Assembly (NCBI GenBank): GCA_902783125.1
Contig: CACZPS010000131.1
Location: 1-48,573 of the forward strand
Origin: an uncultured bacterium
GTDB taxonomy: Bacteria > Cyanobacteriota > Vampirovibrionia > Gastranaerophilales > Gastranaerophilaceae
Reading direction: 5' to 3'
DNA: 48,573 bases
This document shows, piece after piece, positions 32,701-47,700 of the stretch (positions within the stretch are counted from its first letter, which is position 1; every line of letters begins with the position of its first letter). Below the pieces are notes generated by a model. That model saw nothing but the letters and a program-made list of their open reading frames with translations, was not told the origin of the DNA and did not search any database. The translations under genes were made by a program, and so were the position numbers.

Positions 32701-35700
32701 CTTATGTCTTTGCTAACTCAAACGTAAGTTTGCAGGACGGTAATACTTATGATGAAAATGATATATTACAATCAGTTGTATTAACAAATTATACTTTTAA
32801 GAGTTTATCTGCTGACAAATCAAACTTCTCTATTGATGTTGATTTGAATGCTAAAGAGTCTGATATGTTGTCAATTCGAGGCATCGCGGATGATAGTGTT
32901 GATAATACCATTACTTTAAATGATATTAATTTTGTCAATGTTGACCAGACAAATAGCGGTAAAATACTTGTATTACCAAATAAAATTGATGGTATAACAT
33001 TAGCGCTTGATTCTGCTATGGCTGATAAAACATGGGAATACAAGGTTGACGACAGAACAGGCCCTAACAGCAGAGTTGTTGAAATAGACGGCAAAGATTA
33101 TATTCAAATCAAATTTACGGATTTCTTAGGTAAAAAGATTTTAAGATTGGCTAATTATAATGATGATACCTTAACAAATTGTGACAGTATAGAGATTTAT
33201 AACGAGCGAACAGATGATTTACTTCAAAAAATTAATCAGTTAAATACTCCTGATGATATTGAAGCAAGACAGTTCTTATTCAATGAGGCAGATCAAATTC
33301 ATAATATAAATATTCCGGACGGTACATTAGGACTTGGAAAAACAGGTACTGGTAATTTTGATATAATTGGCAGAAAGAGTGTAACAACAGGTAATTATTC
33401 AATTATTGACGGTAAATCTAAATATTCAATGTTTGAACTTTCTCAAAATACTAATATGACGGTTCAAAATGTTGAGATTAAAAATGCTCTGACAAATACT
33501 GTTAATGATAAGGGTTCCGCTTTTGATATCTCTAATGCAGATGCAAAATTAAAATTAACAAATGTTATCTTCACTAATAATGAGGGTAATGCGATAGCTA
33601 ATACAGGTACTGTTACTCTGAGAAATGTTGAATTTAAACCTGCTGACAGCGGTGTTTTAAATGCTATCGGGAACTATGGTATAATTCAAACAGCTCTTAA
33701 TGATGACAGTTCTCTTACAACAAATACTTTTGGGACAAGAATAGGTAACTATTCAACAAGTACTTCAACCGGCAGAATGTATTTCCGCGCAAATGATATA
33801 ATAACAGGCGGTATTCATAATGAAGGTGAAATCCAATTCTTAGGTATGAGTACAATTTCAGAAGCCTTAGATGAAACAGCTCTTGAAAACTACGGCACAA
33901 TTATTACTGCGGTTGCTTTATTGGGTATTGATGATGTTAAGACTGTGTTTAACAGAGCTATTAATAACTATGCATCAGGTACTATCCAAACCATTGGGGT
34001 TGATGAATTTAATAAAGATATACTTAACCGAGGTACAATCAACTTTGGCGGGGATGAAACAATATCAGCAGCTATAACGGGTGATGGTGTTATAAATATT
34101 GATAAAGTGAATATTACAATAGATGGAGTTGATACATCAGATATTGTTCCGACAGTAAAAGTAAATGAGGGCGGTTCTGTTGCTTATACACAAAGAGTTA
34201 CTCTTGCTGATGGCGCTAAGTTAAATATCAATGGCGGAGAAGTTAATCTTGACAATTTACAAACGGAATCTGCTGATATTTGGGCAGGTGAATTGATTCT
34301 AAACAGTGGGGTTCTAAACCTTTCAAAAATTGAAAATAGCGGTCAATTCAACGGGGTTGGCGGTACTGTTAATATATTGGAAAACGCGGTATTAAATGTT
34401 AATAATGGTGTTAATGATAATGTATCAGTTAACATTACACAGGGTAAAGTTAAACTTTCAGGGGTAAATGAAGATAACAAAGCTTTATTAACTATGTCTG
34501 ACAATGATATTTGGACGAATGATACTCAAAATACGGGTGTTGAATTGGGTGAGTATTCAGAACTTACTTTGAACAGTGGTTTAAATACAGATTCTAAATT
34601 ATCAATAGCCAAAGATCAGATAAAATCCTCTGATAATTCTGCTCAAGTGACTAACCTTGGGGTTGAGTTGACTATAAATGGTGATAATTCAGGATTTGGC
34701 GGAAAATATCTTCAAGGGGTGGATGATAGTACCGTTATTTATACTGTTGCTCCAAAACTTGTTATGACTTCTGACGGTAAAATGTTCTCCGGAACTAAAA
34801 CTATATACGCAGGCAGTGTTGAGATAACAAGAGAAAATAATATTGATTATAATGATTTTGAACTCAATAACGGGGTACAATTTGTCAATAGATCCGCAGG
34901 CGGGGTTATAGATGAAAGTGTTATTAAATTTATCGGCAATTCAGACTCTGATGGTGCTGTTGCAACCTTCTCAAGTGTCGATACTTCTGCAGGTGCTCTA
35001 AAAGCGGATTACGAGTTATACAATATTCAAAGCGGGGTATCTGCTGATACTATATCGATTGTTAATTCTAATGTTACTTTCAAGAGTTATAATGATACTG
35101 ACCCTGATAATAAGTATTATGATTATGAAGGTACAACACTTTATCGTTTTAACGGTTCAAATATTGATTTAAGTATAAATGATGATAAAGCAATAAATAA
35201 TTATAAATTTACCCGTTTAATCAGTACTGATTCAAGTTATAAAATAGATGTTGATTTTGGTACATATACAATTGCTCCTGACGGAACTGTTACAACATCG
35301 GGGTATAGTGCAGACACATTGGTTCTTGGTGCTAATTCGTCAGGTATAGTTAGATTAGCAGCTTTAAATACAATAAATGATTCTCAGTACAACAATGTGT
35401 TAATAAAAATTCTTGATACTGATTCTTCAAGAATAGCATTGACTCTTGACAGTGATTTTGTAGCTGATTTTGAAAGCAATCATACATATTCAATATCTGA
35501 TTCAAAATTTGTTACTCAAGGTGAGCTGATTATCAGTTATATAGAATATTTGGGTACTCAGACTATTGAAGCTGTTGAGTATGATGAAAATTCCGTAACG
35601 GTTGATAGTATAAAAGTTTCAAGCAAGGTGACAAAAGATGTTCTTTCGGAAGTTAACCGGTATGATGGAATAGATGATAGAACCTTTACTTTTGAGTCCA

Positions 35701-38700
35701 ATAAAATTGATTCAGCAGTAACCGATAGAAAATATACTTTAACTTCTGATACAGGTGTTACGGCTTCAGGTGAAATGAATGTTGTCGGCATTCAGGATAA
35801 TAATGATATTATTGATGCAAACGGACATTCAATGTTTGTGGTATCAAATGAAAATACTAAGTTAAATATATCAGATGTTACTATTCAAAACGCAGGCTTA
35901 GACGCAAATGCGTCTGTTCTTGATGTTCAGGCAGGTGATGCGATTGTTAATCTTAAAAATGTTATTATAAAGGATAATGAAGGGGTTGCTATTTATAACT
36001 TAGGGACAATAAATACCCTGAAAAATTCTGTTAATAAATTTATCTCTGATATATTAAATGAAGGATTTGATGACATTTCAGGAACTATCAATTTCCAAGG
36101 AAACGATACAATATTAGGAAATGTTGAAAACAATGGTGATATAAACTTCTCAGGCAGTGCAAGTCTTTTATCTAGCCTGACAGGCAGCGGAAATGTTAAT
36201 GTTAAGAGTAACGGTGTAAATACTCCATCGCTTGATGTCGGTGCAGGCGGTAATATTGCAGAAGATATTTCTATATTATTGGAGTCTAATGCAAAACTTC
36301 GTATCACGGGTGATGAAACATCAGGCGGGGTTGTTACGTTTAATTCAAATGATAATATTCAGGGTGAATTGATTATGAACAATGCTAATTCAACTTTGAA
36401 TATTAAAGGTTTAGACTCTAATGGACTACTTAATCTTACTGAGGGTAATGTTAATATTACATCAGGAGTTCTCGAGATTTTAAAAGAATCTGTGTTCTCG
36501 AATAACTTAAAAATATCTTTAGGCAAAACTTTAGATGAATATGGGAAAATAATATTTAACGAACATAATGCAACAACTGAAAATTCTATAGAATTGTCAG
36601 CCGGTGATTCTTGGAATGGCGGTTTTGTTGAACTCAATAAGTCCTATTTGACTGTTAAAGCAGGCTTAAATGGAAATTCCAGATTAACTTTGAATAATGA
36701 TAGCCAGTTAATAGGTGATGTAAATTCTAAATTTGTAAATAACGGTACAGATATTATGATTTCTGCTGATATGTCAGGATTTGAAGGTGTATTTGAACAA
36801 GTTGACGGTGGTAGTTTAACAGTAAATCAAAATGGTACACTTTTTAGCGGGTTGAAGAATATTAAAGCCGGCAGAATTGATATTACCAGAGGAGATTCCG
36901 GTATTGATTATAAAAACGTAGTGATTGATGTATTCAGAGATGCGGCTCCGGCATCAGGGGTATTAAGTGATTTTGTGAATAAATCATTATCTTCAAATGG
37001 TGGAAACATTGATAATAGTATAGTAACTTTGAGTAATTCCGCTAAATATGTTGTTCTGGAGTTCTCCGCTGACGGATTAGCTTCCGGTTGGGTTAATTAT
37101 AATCTTTTAGAAAAAATAGAAAACGGAAATATTAATAAAATATTGTTCAGATATTCTGATGTTAAATTTGGAAATGTTGACTCATCAGGGAATATTATTG
37201 ATTTCACCGGGAATACTGTATATGATTTTAAAGACAGATCCAAGGTTAATCTAAGTGACGGGTATTTAAATAATTACAGATTTAGCACGGTATATACCGA
37301 TGATAATTCTATGTATTATATTGATTTAGATTTGTTTAACGGTACATCTGATACAATTACTTATACAACGGAAGTCCAAAAACCGGGAGCTGATGATAAA
37401 ATTTTATTGGGCGGTATAAACTTCTTAAATAAACCTTCTGAGGATAATGATAATATAACTATTATTAAAGATGATATTATTATCCCGATTATTTTTGATG
37501 AAAGTGTTCATGAAAGTGATAAAAACAGATTTTTGGACATTACTAACATTCCTGAGAGTGACAGGACATATACATATAATATAACTTCTGATGCAAGATA
37601 TGATCAGTTCACAGGGGTTAAAACATTGACTTTAGGTGATGACAGGTTGAGTCTGAAATTATCTGTTAGCGAAATGCGTGATACATTGGCAGTATTGAAT
37701 CAGCATATCTTCTCATCATTAGTTAACCCTGAAAATATTAGGACATTCAGATTTGTCGGTGAGTCAACTGATGCATATCAAACATATACTCTAACTGAAA
37801 ATACAGGTAAAACTGAGTTTGGCACAATGAATATTGTCGGTGTAATTAGAGATGAAGGTATTGATGTTATCAATGCTGATGGACATTCTATGTTTGAAGT
37901 AGTGAACGGAAATACTACTTTGAAAATCTCGGATGTTCAGATTAAAAATGCCGAAGCTGCTGATAATATGAATGCTTCTGTATTAGATATTACTAACGCT
38001 ACTGCGATAGTAAACTTAGATAATGTTAAGTTCACTGATAATAAAGGTGTTGCAATCTATAATGCCGGTAGATTGTTAGCTCTAAATGATGTAGTATTTG
38101 ATAGTGCTGAGGATTCTAATAATACAATAGTTAATATTACAAATATTGCTACAAGCGGAACTAATGAATTTAATACAGGTATTACAAACTCAGGAACAAT
38201 TAATTTTGGCGGAGTTGATAATATAAATGTTAATATAATAAACTCTAACAAGTTGAACTTTATTGGCGATGCTGTTGTTAGTGCGAATATTGTTGCTCCT
38301 GAAAATGAATTGAGTATGGTTAATGTATCAGGTAATTTAACAATGAAAGGTACAAATTCAGCAAAAGTATCAATCTCTGACAGCCAAGGGGTAAATGTTT
38401 ATAGCAGCGGAAAACTTACACTGGATAATGCGTATATAAACTTTGATACAGGAGATTCGTTATCCTCAGGTGCTACTGTTTCATTATCTAATTCTGATTT
38501 GACATATTCAAATATAACAAGTGAAGGTATAGTCTTAAAATCAGAAAAAAATTCAACCTTTAAACTTAATTCCGGTTCTATTGGTTTGATTGATGGGAGT
38601 AATATATTTGATAATACCAAAATTGATTTAGTATCGGGTAATTTGAGAGTGGGGTCTAACGTTGATTTTACTTTGGCGGATGGTGATACATTATCTGAAA

Positions 38701-41700
38701 ACACACATATATACATCGCTAAATCAACATCATCTGATGCGGTAGGTATTTTGAATCTTATGAGAGGTTTGAATCCTTATACTGACACTGAGGGTAAAAC
38801 ATCTTACATTGTAAATCTTTCTGATTCTAATATTACAGGTTCAGGCAGACTGAATGCTGATGGCGTAGTTATTAACTTGACTTCTGATGAATCAGGATTT
38901 GACGGTATTTATGAACAAAAATTAGGAACTATTTTGAATGTTTCAACTTTAGGTAAATTGTTTATTGGCGATAAAATCGTTTCTGCAAGTACTGTTAAAA
39001 TAGAACGTGCAGAAGGAATAGATTATAACAAGTTTAAACTTGGTAGTGATAATACTGAATTTTATAATAATTCAGTATCAGAAAACGGTGGTGAAGTTAG
39101 TAATTCGGTTATTTCCTTTATAGGCAGTGGGGCTTTGGCTGTATTTGGAAAATCAACAAGTGCACCTTCTTCTGTTGATAAGGTCAAGTATACTTTGGCA
39201 AATGACATATCTAACGAAAATGTGAATACAGTTAAGTTTGTAGATTCAGAGTTGACTTTGGGTACAAATAATTATGCAAGCGGACAAACTGTTTATGAGT
39301 TGGAAAATTCAAGTATTAATGTTCTCGATGACATTATAAGAGCAGGTTCTGAGCGCAGATATAAATTTAGTACTTTAAAATCATTAGATAATTCAGCAAC
39401 ACTACAGCTGGATATTAATTTCCATAACAGAACGGCTGATGAGTTTGAGGTTGGTGAAAATTCTTCAGGTATTATAACTGTAACTAAATTTAATGTGCTT
39501 GATGTTGATCAAAATGACAGCGGTATTATTCAAATATTATACGGACGTAATGGTAACATAAGATTGGGGATTGTTGATAATCTTGAGTATAAGTTCTTAA
39601 TAGATGATTCTTCTCATATTGTAGATAATACGATTATTCTTAATCAGTATGACTTTATAGGGGCAAAATCATTAAGAGTTGCTAAAACCGTCAATGATGA
39701 TGATAGTGTTGAGATATATAATTCTGACGTTGACGACACTTTGAAAGCATTGAACCAATATGATAATACTCTAAGAAATTATGACTCAAGAAACTTCAAA
39801 TTTACATATAATGAGGTAAAAGGTGACGATGATACATTATACCAAGTTAAAGAAAATCTTGGTGAAACTGCAGTCGGTGTATTTAACATCATCGGTAGAG
39901 CGGGTAAAAATGATACAATCTCGGCAAAAGGTCCTCAAATAATAAATGGGGTAATTTATGAAGATGATATTAGACAACATTCATTGTTTGAAGTTGTAAA
40001 TGACAATACAGTCCTTAATATTAGTAATGTAATAATCAAGGATGCCATAATAAATACAAATATAAGAAATGCGTCGGTCTTAGATATAACTTCAACCGGT
40101 GCTGAAGTCAGCCTTGAAAATGTTATTTTATCTGATAATGCAGGTAATGCAATTTATAACGCAGGATTGTTGAAATTTAATAATGTTACTGTTTCAGAAT
40201 CTACTATTGAAGCTGATAACTCTGTTAAGAATGTCGGAACTTTGGAAACTCAAGGGAAAAACCAATATAATTCTGCATTTATAAATAACGGAGTTATGAC
40301 AATTAATGGTACGGATAGCTTTAACAGTACATTATCGGGTAACGGCACTGTTAACATTAAAGATAATGCCGTAGTTAATGTAAGTGAAAACACTATAATT
40401 AGCGATAATAGAGAAGATAACAATGATATGACTCTTAATATAGCCGGTACAATGAATATTAATGGTGGTTCTGTATCTGTTAACACAGGTGATACATGGA
40501 CAGGTCTTGTTAATCTTAACTATGGCACATTTAATTATAGTAATCTTGACATTTCTGCTAAATTGTTGGCAAAAGTTACCGATAGTGAAAGTACTAATTT
40601 GAATATTAAATCCGGTAAATTAACTATTGAAACTTATGATGAATCAATTACAAATTATATAGGCTCAGGGGTAAATGTTAATATATCTGAAGGTGCTGTA
40701 TTGACTTTAGTCGGAAATAAAGAGTACAGAACAAATACCTTAAATCTTCAAACGGGTGATAATTTAAACGGTACTATTGTTTTAAAATCAGCTTGGTTAA
40801 CTCTTGAGGACGGATTTAAACTAAATAATTCAGATGAACACATATTTAATGATGTTCAAATAAAAGCTGACGAAAGTTCAAAACTTCAAAATGAAGGGGT
40901 GAAGATAACTCTTAATACTGATTTCTCACAAGATGTTGTTGGTATTTATGAACAAAACGGAGCTGAAGCTGAATTAAATGTTACAAAAGACGGTGTAATC
41001 TTTGGCGGAGAAAAAGATATTAATGCAGGAAAAGTTTATATCGAAACAGGTGATAAAGGAATAAATTATAATAATATTAAACTTGGCAATAATACAGATT
41101 TCACAAATATGGCAACCGTAAAATATATTACAAATGCCGAAGGTGAACAGGAAGAAGTAATTCATACAATATCAAAAGATACTGTTGAATTCGTCGGCGC
41201 TAATGCAAAAATGACATTTACATCTTCTTTAAATCCTCCTTTTGAGCCTACATCTAAAGATGTTTTAGCAAATAATGGCAAAACAACTTATGCGGTTGAT
41301 ATTATTCAAAACGGAACTAACGCACAGGGCGATTTGAATACAGGAAATGTTGTCAATTTCAAAGGGGTAAATGTTGTTTTAACGGGAGAACTTGATGAAA
41401 CTTCTCTTGATGAGGCAATTGGTTTAATCAGATATGACAATAAAGTAACATATAAATTTGATGAGTCTTATATCGGAATGATTGATGGTAGTTCCAACAG
41501 ATATTACTTCTCTGATTTCAGAATAGGTAATTCTACTGATAATGATGTGGTTCACATGGTTATTGATGTTTGTGCGGATAATGCAACTATGGATAGTATA
41601 TATGTTGACAGTAACGCTTCAAGAGGTGCGGTATCTATTGATGAAATAGCACTTGTTCGTAATCCTGATAAAGATTCTGTTGAATTTTCAGGTTATGCTT

Positions 41701-44700
41701 ATAGAATTTTGAATGGTGAAAATAACCTTCATTTGATATTAGGTGAAGTTATTAAAGAAAATCATGGAATTCAAGCTCAAACTTTGGATCAATATGACGG
41801 TGATAAATCTTCTGTTGATGTTGACTGGAATGCGTATATCGGTAAAATATCTATTCAATTAGCACAGGTCTTTGACGACGGAAGTTATACATTAAACTTT
41901 ACTAATCCGCTTGATGCTAACGGGTTATATATCAGACAAATGTTTACAAAAGATTTGTTGCGTGATTTGGCGACTTACGTGCCAAAAGATGATCCAATGA
42001 GAGTAAGAAACTTTAACTTTACTAAACCAACAGAACAAACATATAAATTGATTGATAATACTGCAGGTTATGTTCGTGACAGAGAAAGTGGAAACTTCCT
42101 TGATGTTGATAATAATGTAATCTACTTCATAAAAGATGTTGATGGAAATTATGGATGGACGCATGAAGAAGGCGGAACGGTAATTGAACCTGATACAAAA
42201 CCTGTATTTGAAGGAACTTCTAAAGGTACTTTGAGTATTAATGGTGTGAATAATGAAAATAATATTATTGATGCTTATGGCGAAATTATTTGTTTTGAAA
42301 AGGTTGCGGATGATAGTTCTTATTCTGCGTCACTATCCGCAAGAAAAGATGTCGAAACTGATGTAATAACACCTCAAAAATATCATCATTCGATGTTTGT
42401 TCTTAATAACGAAACTAATTTGAATGTTATCGGGGTTACTATTAAAAACGCATATAGAGGCGATGATAGTAAATATGAAGTTCCGTATGTCAATTATGAC
42501 GGACAACAAGCATATAAAACAAATTATCAGGTTTATGAAGATTATGATGTGACAAAAGGTAACGGTTCAGTTATTTCTCAAATAAGTACCAAATCAAATA
42601 TTATTCTTCAAGATGTGAACATAATAAATAACGCTTCGTACGGTAAAGGCGGTGCTATATATGCACTTAACGGATTTACAATAAATGCGGTAAATTCAGA
42701 TGTATTATTTGAAAATAACTATCAAAATGCTCAGAATGTAAATCCGGAAGATGAAAAATTCGATTTAACAGGTGCAAAAAAGAATGATATCTATATCTAT
42801 AACAGAAATGATTTAGCAGAAACATCTTATGATGTAACAATGACATTTAATGCGCTTGAAGGAAAAACAATTAATTTGAAAGACGGTATTGAATGGTTTG
42901 ATACTGATAAAACACTTTTTATAGAAATTAATAAGGCAGATGGTGCAACAGGTGATGTTCTTATCGGTGGTGATTTTGGCGGTTCAATGAATTATATAAT
43001 TGATACGACAGGCGGCGGTATTGGTTATGTTGATGATAAGGTCGGAATAAATACAGTTAAAGGTATTATAATCAGGGGTGATGTCAGATATTCAATGGAC
43101 GTTAATTCTAACGTAAGATGGGTTGAACAACTGGATAGAACAGGTAGAACATCTGATATTATTGCGTTTGAAAATGGTATTGAAAGCTCGTTTATAAATA
43201 CGGATTCTGAAGGAAACAAATATAAGTTATTGATTACATCTAATTCTTTCAATGATATCGGGAAGTTTACCGGTGCCAGAGCAATTTTGACAAGATTGTT
43301 TGTTGAAGAAGTTAATACTACTGATTATATTGCTTTGTTAGATAATGATGGTAAAAAGTTGTCCGAAGTTGGAGATATTATATCTTGGATATCAGGCGAC
43401 AATATGTATTATGCAAAACTTGGTATAAATGGTGCAGTTACTTATGGTAAGGCAATTGATGATACCAATAATGTTATATATCAGGCTCTAAATAATTCCA
43501 AGAATAATACTTTGAAACTGACTGATGATCAAATATTATATGGCGTAACTGATGTAAACGGAAAAGTCGAATCCATCAGTGATTATTTATCATTGGTTAA
43601 TAGTAAAACCACGATTGATGCTAAAAATTTCAAAATAGCAACATATAATCAGATTGAAGGTTTTAAAGCAGGCATGAACGGCACAAAACCAAAAACAATT
43701 GTTGTGAAGAATGCAAACGAAATTTCAGGCTTTGACGGAGCATTCATTACTGATGGCGGAACTATTAATGTTTCTAATTCTAATATTCATAATAATGAAA
43801 GTGATGATAATGGTGCGGTCGCAAGAGATGAAAACGGTAAGTTAACTATATCCGGTTCTAAGAAAGTACATACAACAATTGTTAAAAACAAAGCAAAAGA
43901 TAGTGGTGGTGCTGTTTATACAACAGGAACTTTTACATCAAAATTTGTTGATTTTGGTAATGATTTAGGCGGAAATAAAGCGGCTTATGGCGGGGCAATT
44001 TATTCTGAAAATAAATCTACATTAACAAATACTTCATTTGCGAATAATGTTGCATCTGAAAGTGGTGGTGCAATATATTCTGTTGGAGTATTATCGGTAT
44101 CATCTTCTCAATTTAATAAAAATAATGCAAAATTAGGCGGTGCAATATACCAAGAATTAGATGAAGATATAAAATCTTCTTTATCCATAAAGAGTTCAGG
44201 TTTTACATCTAATAAGGTAATTTCAGAAGATGAAGATGTTTTGGGTGGTGCAATCTACTCTGAGGTTTATATTACTGATTCAAAATCTACTTTTGAAGGA
44301 AATATTGCTGAAAGTTCAGGTGATGATTCTCAAGCGTTAGGTGGCGCAATATATGTAAATACTGCAATAACTCCTGCTAAGAATAAAAAATTACTTAATA
44401 AGTTGACCTCAACGAAGTTCAATAGGAATAAAGTCATAAATGAAACTCAATCAGAAAATGCTAAAGGTGGGGCAATTTATGTAGAAACTGCTGATATATC
44501 AAGTATTGCTCCAAATGAAGGTACACGGACAGTACTTAATATAAGTAAAGCATCTTTTGGTGATTATAAGTTATCAGGAACCGGTAACAGCGCATATTCA
44601 GGTGGCGGTGTATATAATAAAAACGCAAGTTTATCGTTGAGTAATACATCTTTCTATTATAATGATGCAATATATGGCGGTGGTTTGTATAACAGTTTTG

Positions 44701-47700
44701 AAGGTATGGTTACAACATCAAAAGGTAGTTTTGGTTATGCAGACAAGAATGTTGTTAATGTTGTCGGAAATAATGCAATATATGGTGGTGCTATATATAA
44801 TGAGGGTGTTATAAGTTCGACATCAACATCATTTGTTGGGAATACGGCAGTTCAAGGTGGCGCAATATATAATGAGCTGGCATCTGAGTCGGGTTCTGAT
44901 GATCTCGAAACGAAGTTGACCTTGAAAAAAGCTGCGTTTAAATATAATAGTGTTTCTTCGAACAGTGATTATAGTGATGAAGTAAGAGGCGGTGCTATTT
45001 ATAACACTGCGAATATAGATATTCAAAATACTACCTTCACAGGCAATTATGCAAAAGGCGGTGAAGGTGGTGCAATATATAATGATAACGGTGATTCAGA
45101 ATTTATTATTAAAAAATTAACCTTTACGGGTAATTATGCTCAAAAAGGTAATGCGATATACAATGCAGGTAATATAAATACATTATCCGCAACATTTAAG
45201 TCCAATAAAAACGGTACGGAACCGATTATTGGGACGTTTGGTGGCGCAATATACAATGCGGGAAGTATTTCCAGAATAGAAAACTCAACCTTTACCGATA
45301 ATATATCAGGTAATGGTGGTGCTATATATAATGCCGATGAGGATTCGTATATTGGTACAATGTTAAAATTAACTGTTGGTAATTCAAAGAAAGCAAATAC
45401 TCAGAATGTTGCTGTTAATGGCGGGGCTATTTATAATGAGGGTTATATTGAAACAATTGACTCATCAAAACTTTCTTATAATAAAGCGATAGAAAATGGC
45501 GGTATTATAGTTAATAATGGAACTATTCAAAGCATTTTGAATACTGCAATGTCAAACGGAACTGCAAAGAACGGTGGCGCGATTTATAATACAGGAATTA
45601 TCAATAATATCGATAGTAAATCTGCATTGGCAAATAATACGGCATCAGGTAATGGCGGGGCTTTATATAATTCCGGAGCTGACGCAGAAATAACTCTTAC
45701 AGGTTTGACGTTATCTTCTAATGTGTCAACAGGCGGAAGCGGGGGTGCAATATTTAATACAGATAATGGTGTTGTACATCTTGTGAATGTACAAGGCAGT
45801 AAAACAAATACAACCTTTAAATCGAACAAAGCATTGAATTATGGTGGTGCAATCAGCAACTCAGGTAAGATGGATATAGCAGCTGCAATATTTACATCGA
45901 ACACGGTTACAGATGCAAACGGTGGTGGCGGGGCTATTTATAATAACGGAGAAATAACAATCGCTTCATCAACTCAATTTGTATCAAACAGTGCAAGCAA
46001 CGGTGGTGCTATATATAATGCAAGTAATGGTACGATAAAATTATCCGGAGTTATATTTGGTGATTCTAAGAAAGCAAAACTTGCTAATATGGCAACGGGT
46101 AATGGCGGTGCAATTTTCAATGAAGGTAAGATAACTGTTGAAGCGTCTACTCTTGCAAGAAACACTGCAGTAAATAACGGTGGTTTGATTTATGGTACAT
46201 CTGCTTCAAACACAGAATTGGTAGGTAACCAAACAATTGAAAATAATACGGCGGGTAATTTAGGTGGAGCTGTATATACATCAGGCTCATTAGTTACAAA
46301 CTACGGTTCTTCAAGTCCAAATCTCGTGTTTACTGCTAATAGTGCAGTGTCCGGTGGTGCGATTTATGCTGATTCGACATCAAATTTAGATATAGCAAAT
46401 ACTAAATTTATTTCAAATAGTGCTACAACAGGTAATGGTGGTGCAATATATACAAACAGTAGTGATTTAAGTTCAATAACATTATCTGTGTTTGAAAATA
46501 ATACGGCTATTTCTGAGTTTGGAAAAGGTGGTGCAATATACAATTCAGGTGAATTGGAAATTACCGATACAAACTTTAAAAATAATTTTGCAGAGCTTGG
46601 CGGTAATATTTATAACGCAGAATCAGGTGTGCTTAATTTAGGCACAGGTGTAACATTTGAGTTTGTTTCTCAACCAAAGACAAAATACGTATACTCAACT
46701 TCAGGCGGAGCAATATACAATGCAGGAAAATTAAATATATCCAGTGTTATGGAATTCAGCGGGATGTATGCAAAAGGAAATGGCGGTGCAATTTATAATT
46801 CCGTAGATGCGGTTATAACAAGAGAAGAAGCCTCCGGAACATTAACTTTCTCCGGAAACAAAGCGGATGCTAATGGTGGAGCATTGTATAATGCTGGTAT
46901 TGTTAATCTCGAGGATACGGCATTTATAAGCAATGTTGCGGTTAATGGTGGTGCTATTGCGAATGATGGCGAGTTACACGTAAATAATTCCGTAACATTT
47001 ACAGGTAACAGTTCTGTTAAGAGTGGTGGTACAATCTTTAACGCAAACAAACTTATTGTTAAAGGTACTTCTGATGGAGTTGTTGAATTTGCAGAAAGTT
47101 ATGCTCAACAAGGTGGTGCAATTAGTAGCGGTTATGGACTTGGTACTGATCAAACCAATACTAAACTTGAAGTTGAGTATGTTGTCTTTAGTAAAAATTA
47201 TGTATTTAACCAAGAAAATGATACAGGTTCATTTGGTGGTGCTATTTATAACGGCGGAAAGAATAATCCGTTGTATACAACAATAGCACATGCTGTATTT
47301 GACAGTAATTATTCTAATGGAAACGGGTTGCCGACTGCGACAGGTGGCGGTGGAGCAATATTTAATGCAAGTGGCGCGTCTATCATTGATGTTGATGAAG
47401 ATGGCAAAACGATAGCAGGTTTGACTGATTCTAAATTTATCAATAACTATACTTTAATTAACGGTGGTGCTATCTACAATCAAGGTACATTAAAGATGAA
47501 GGATAACTATTTTGAAGGGAATTATGCAAATTCTTATGGTGGTGCTATCTTTAACGATACAGACAGTTATTTGGAAATAAAACAAACATTAAAAGATGAT
47601 GATAATTATAGATTCTATAACAATTATGCGTTAAACGGCGGTGCTATTTATAACCTAAACGGAACCTTAGTTTCGGAAAAAATAACTTATGAAAATAATC

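Noticed and set aside
13836-41952. CRISPR array or tandem DNA repeat as explanation of the periodicity
   Set aside because: The periodicity is at protein level with diverged DNA. Units are about 2.16 kb and codon-framed, and there are no short identical repeats with unique spacers.
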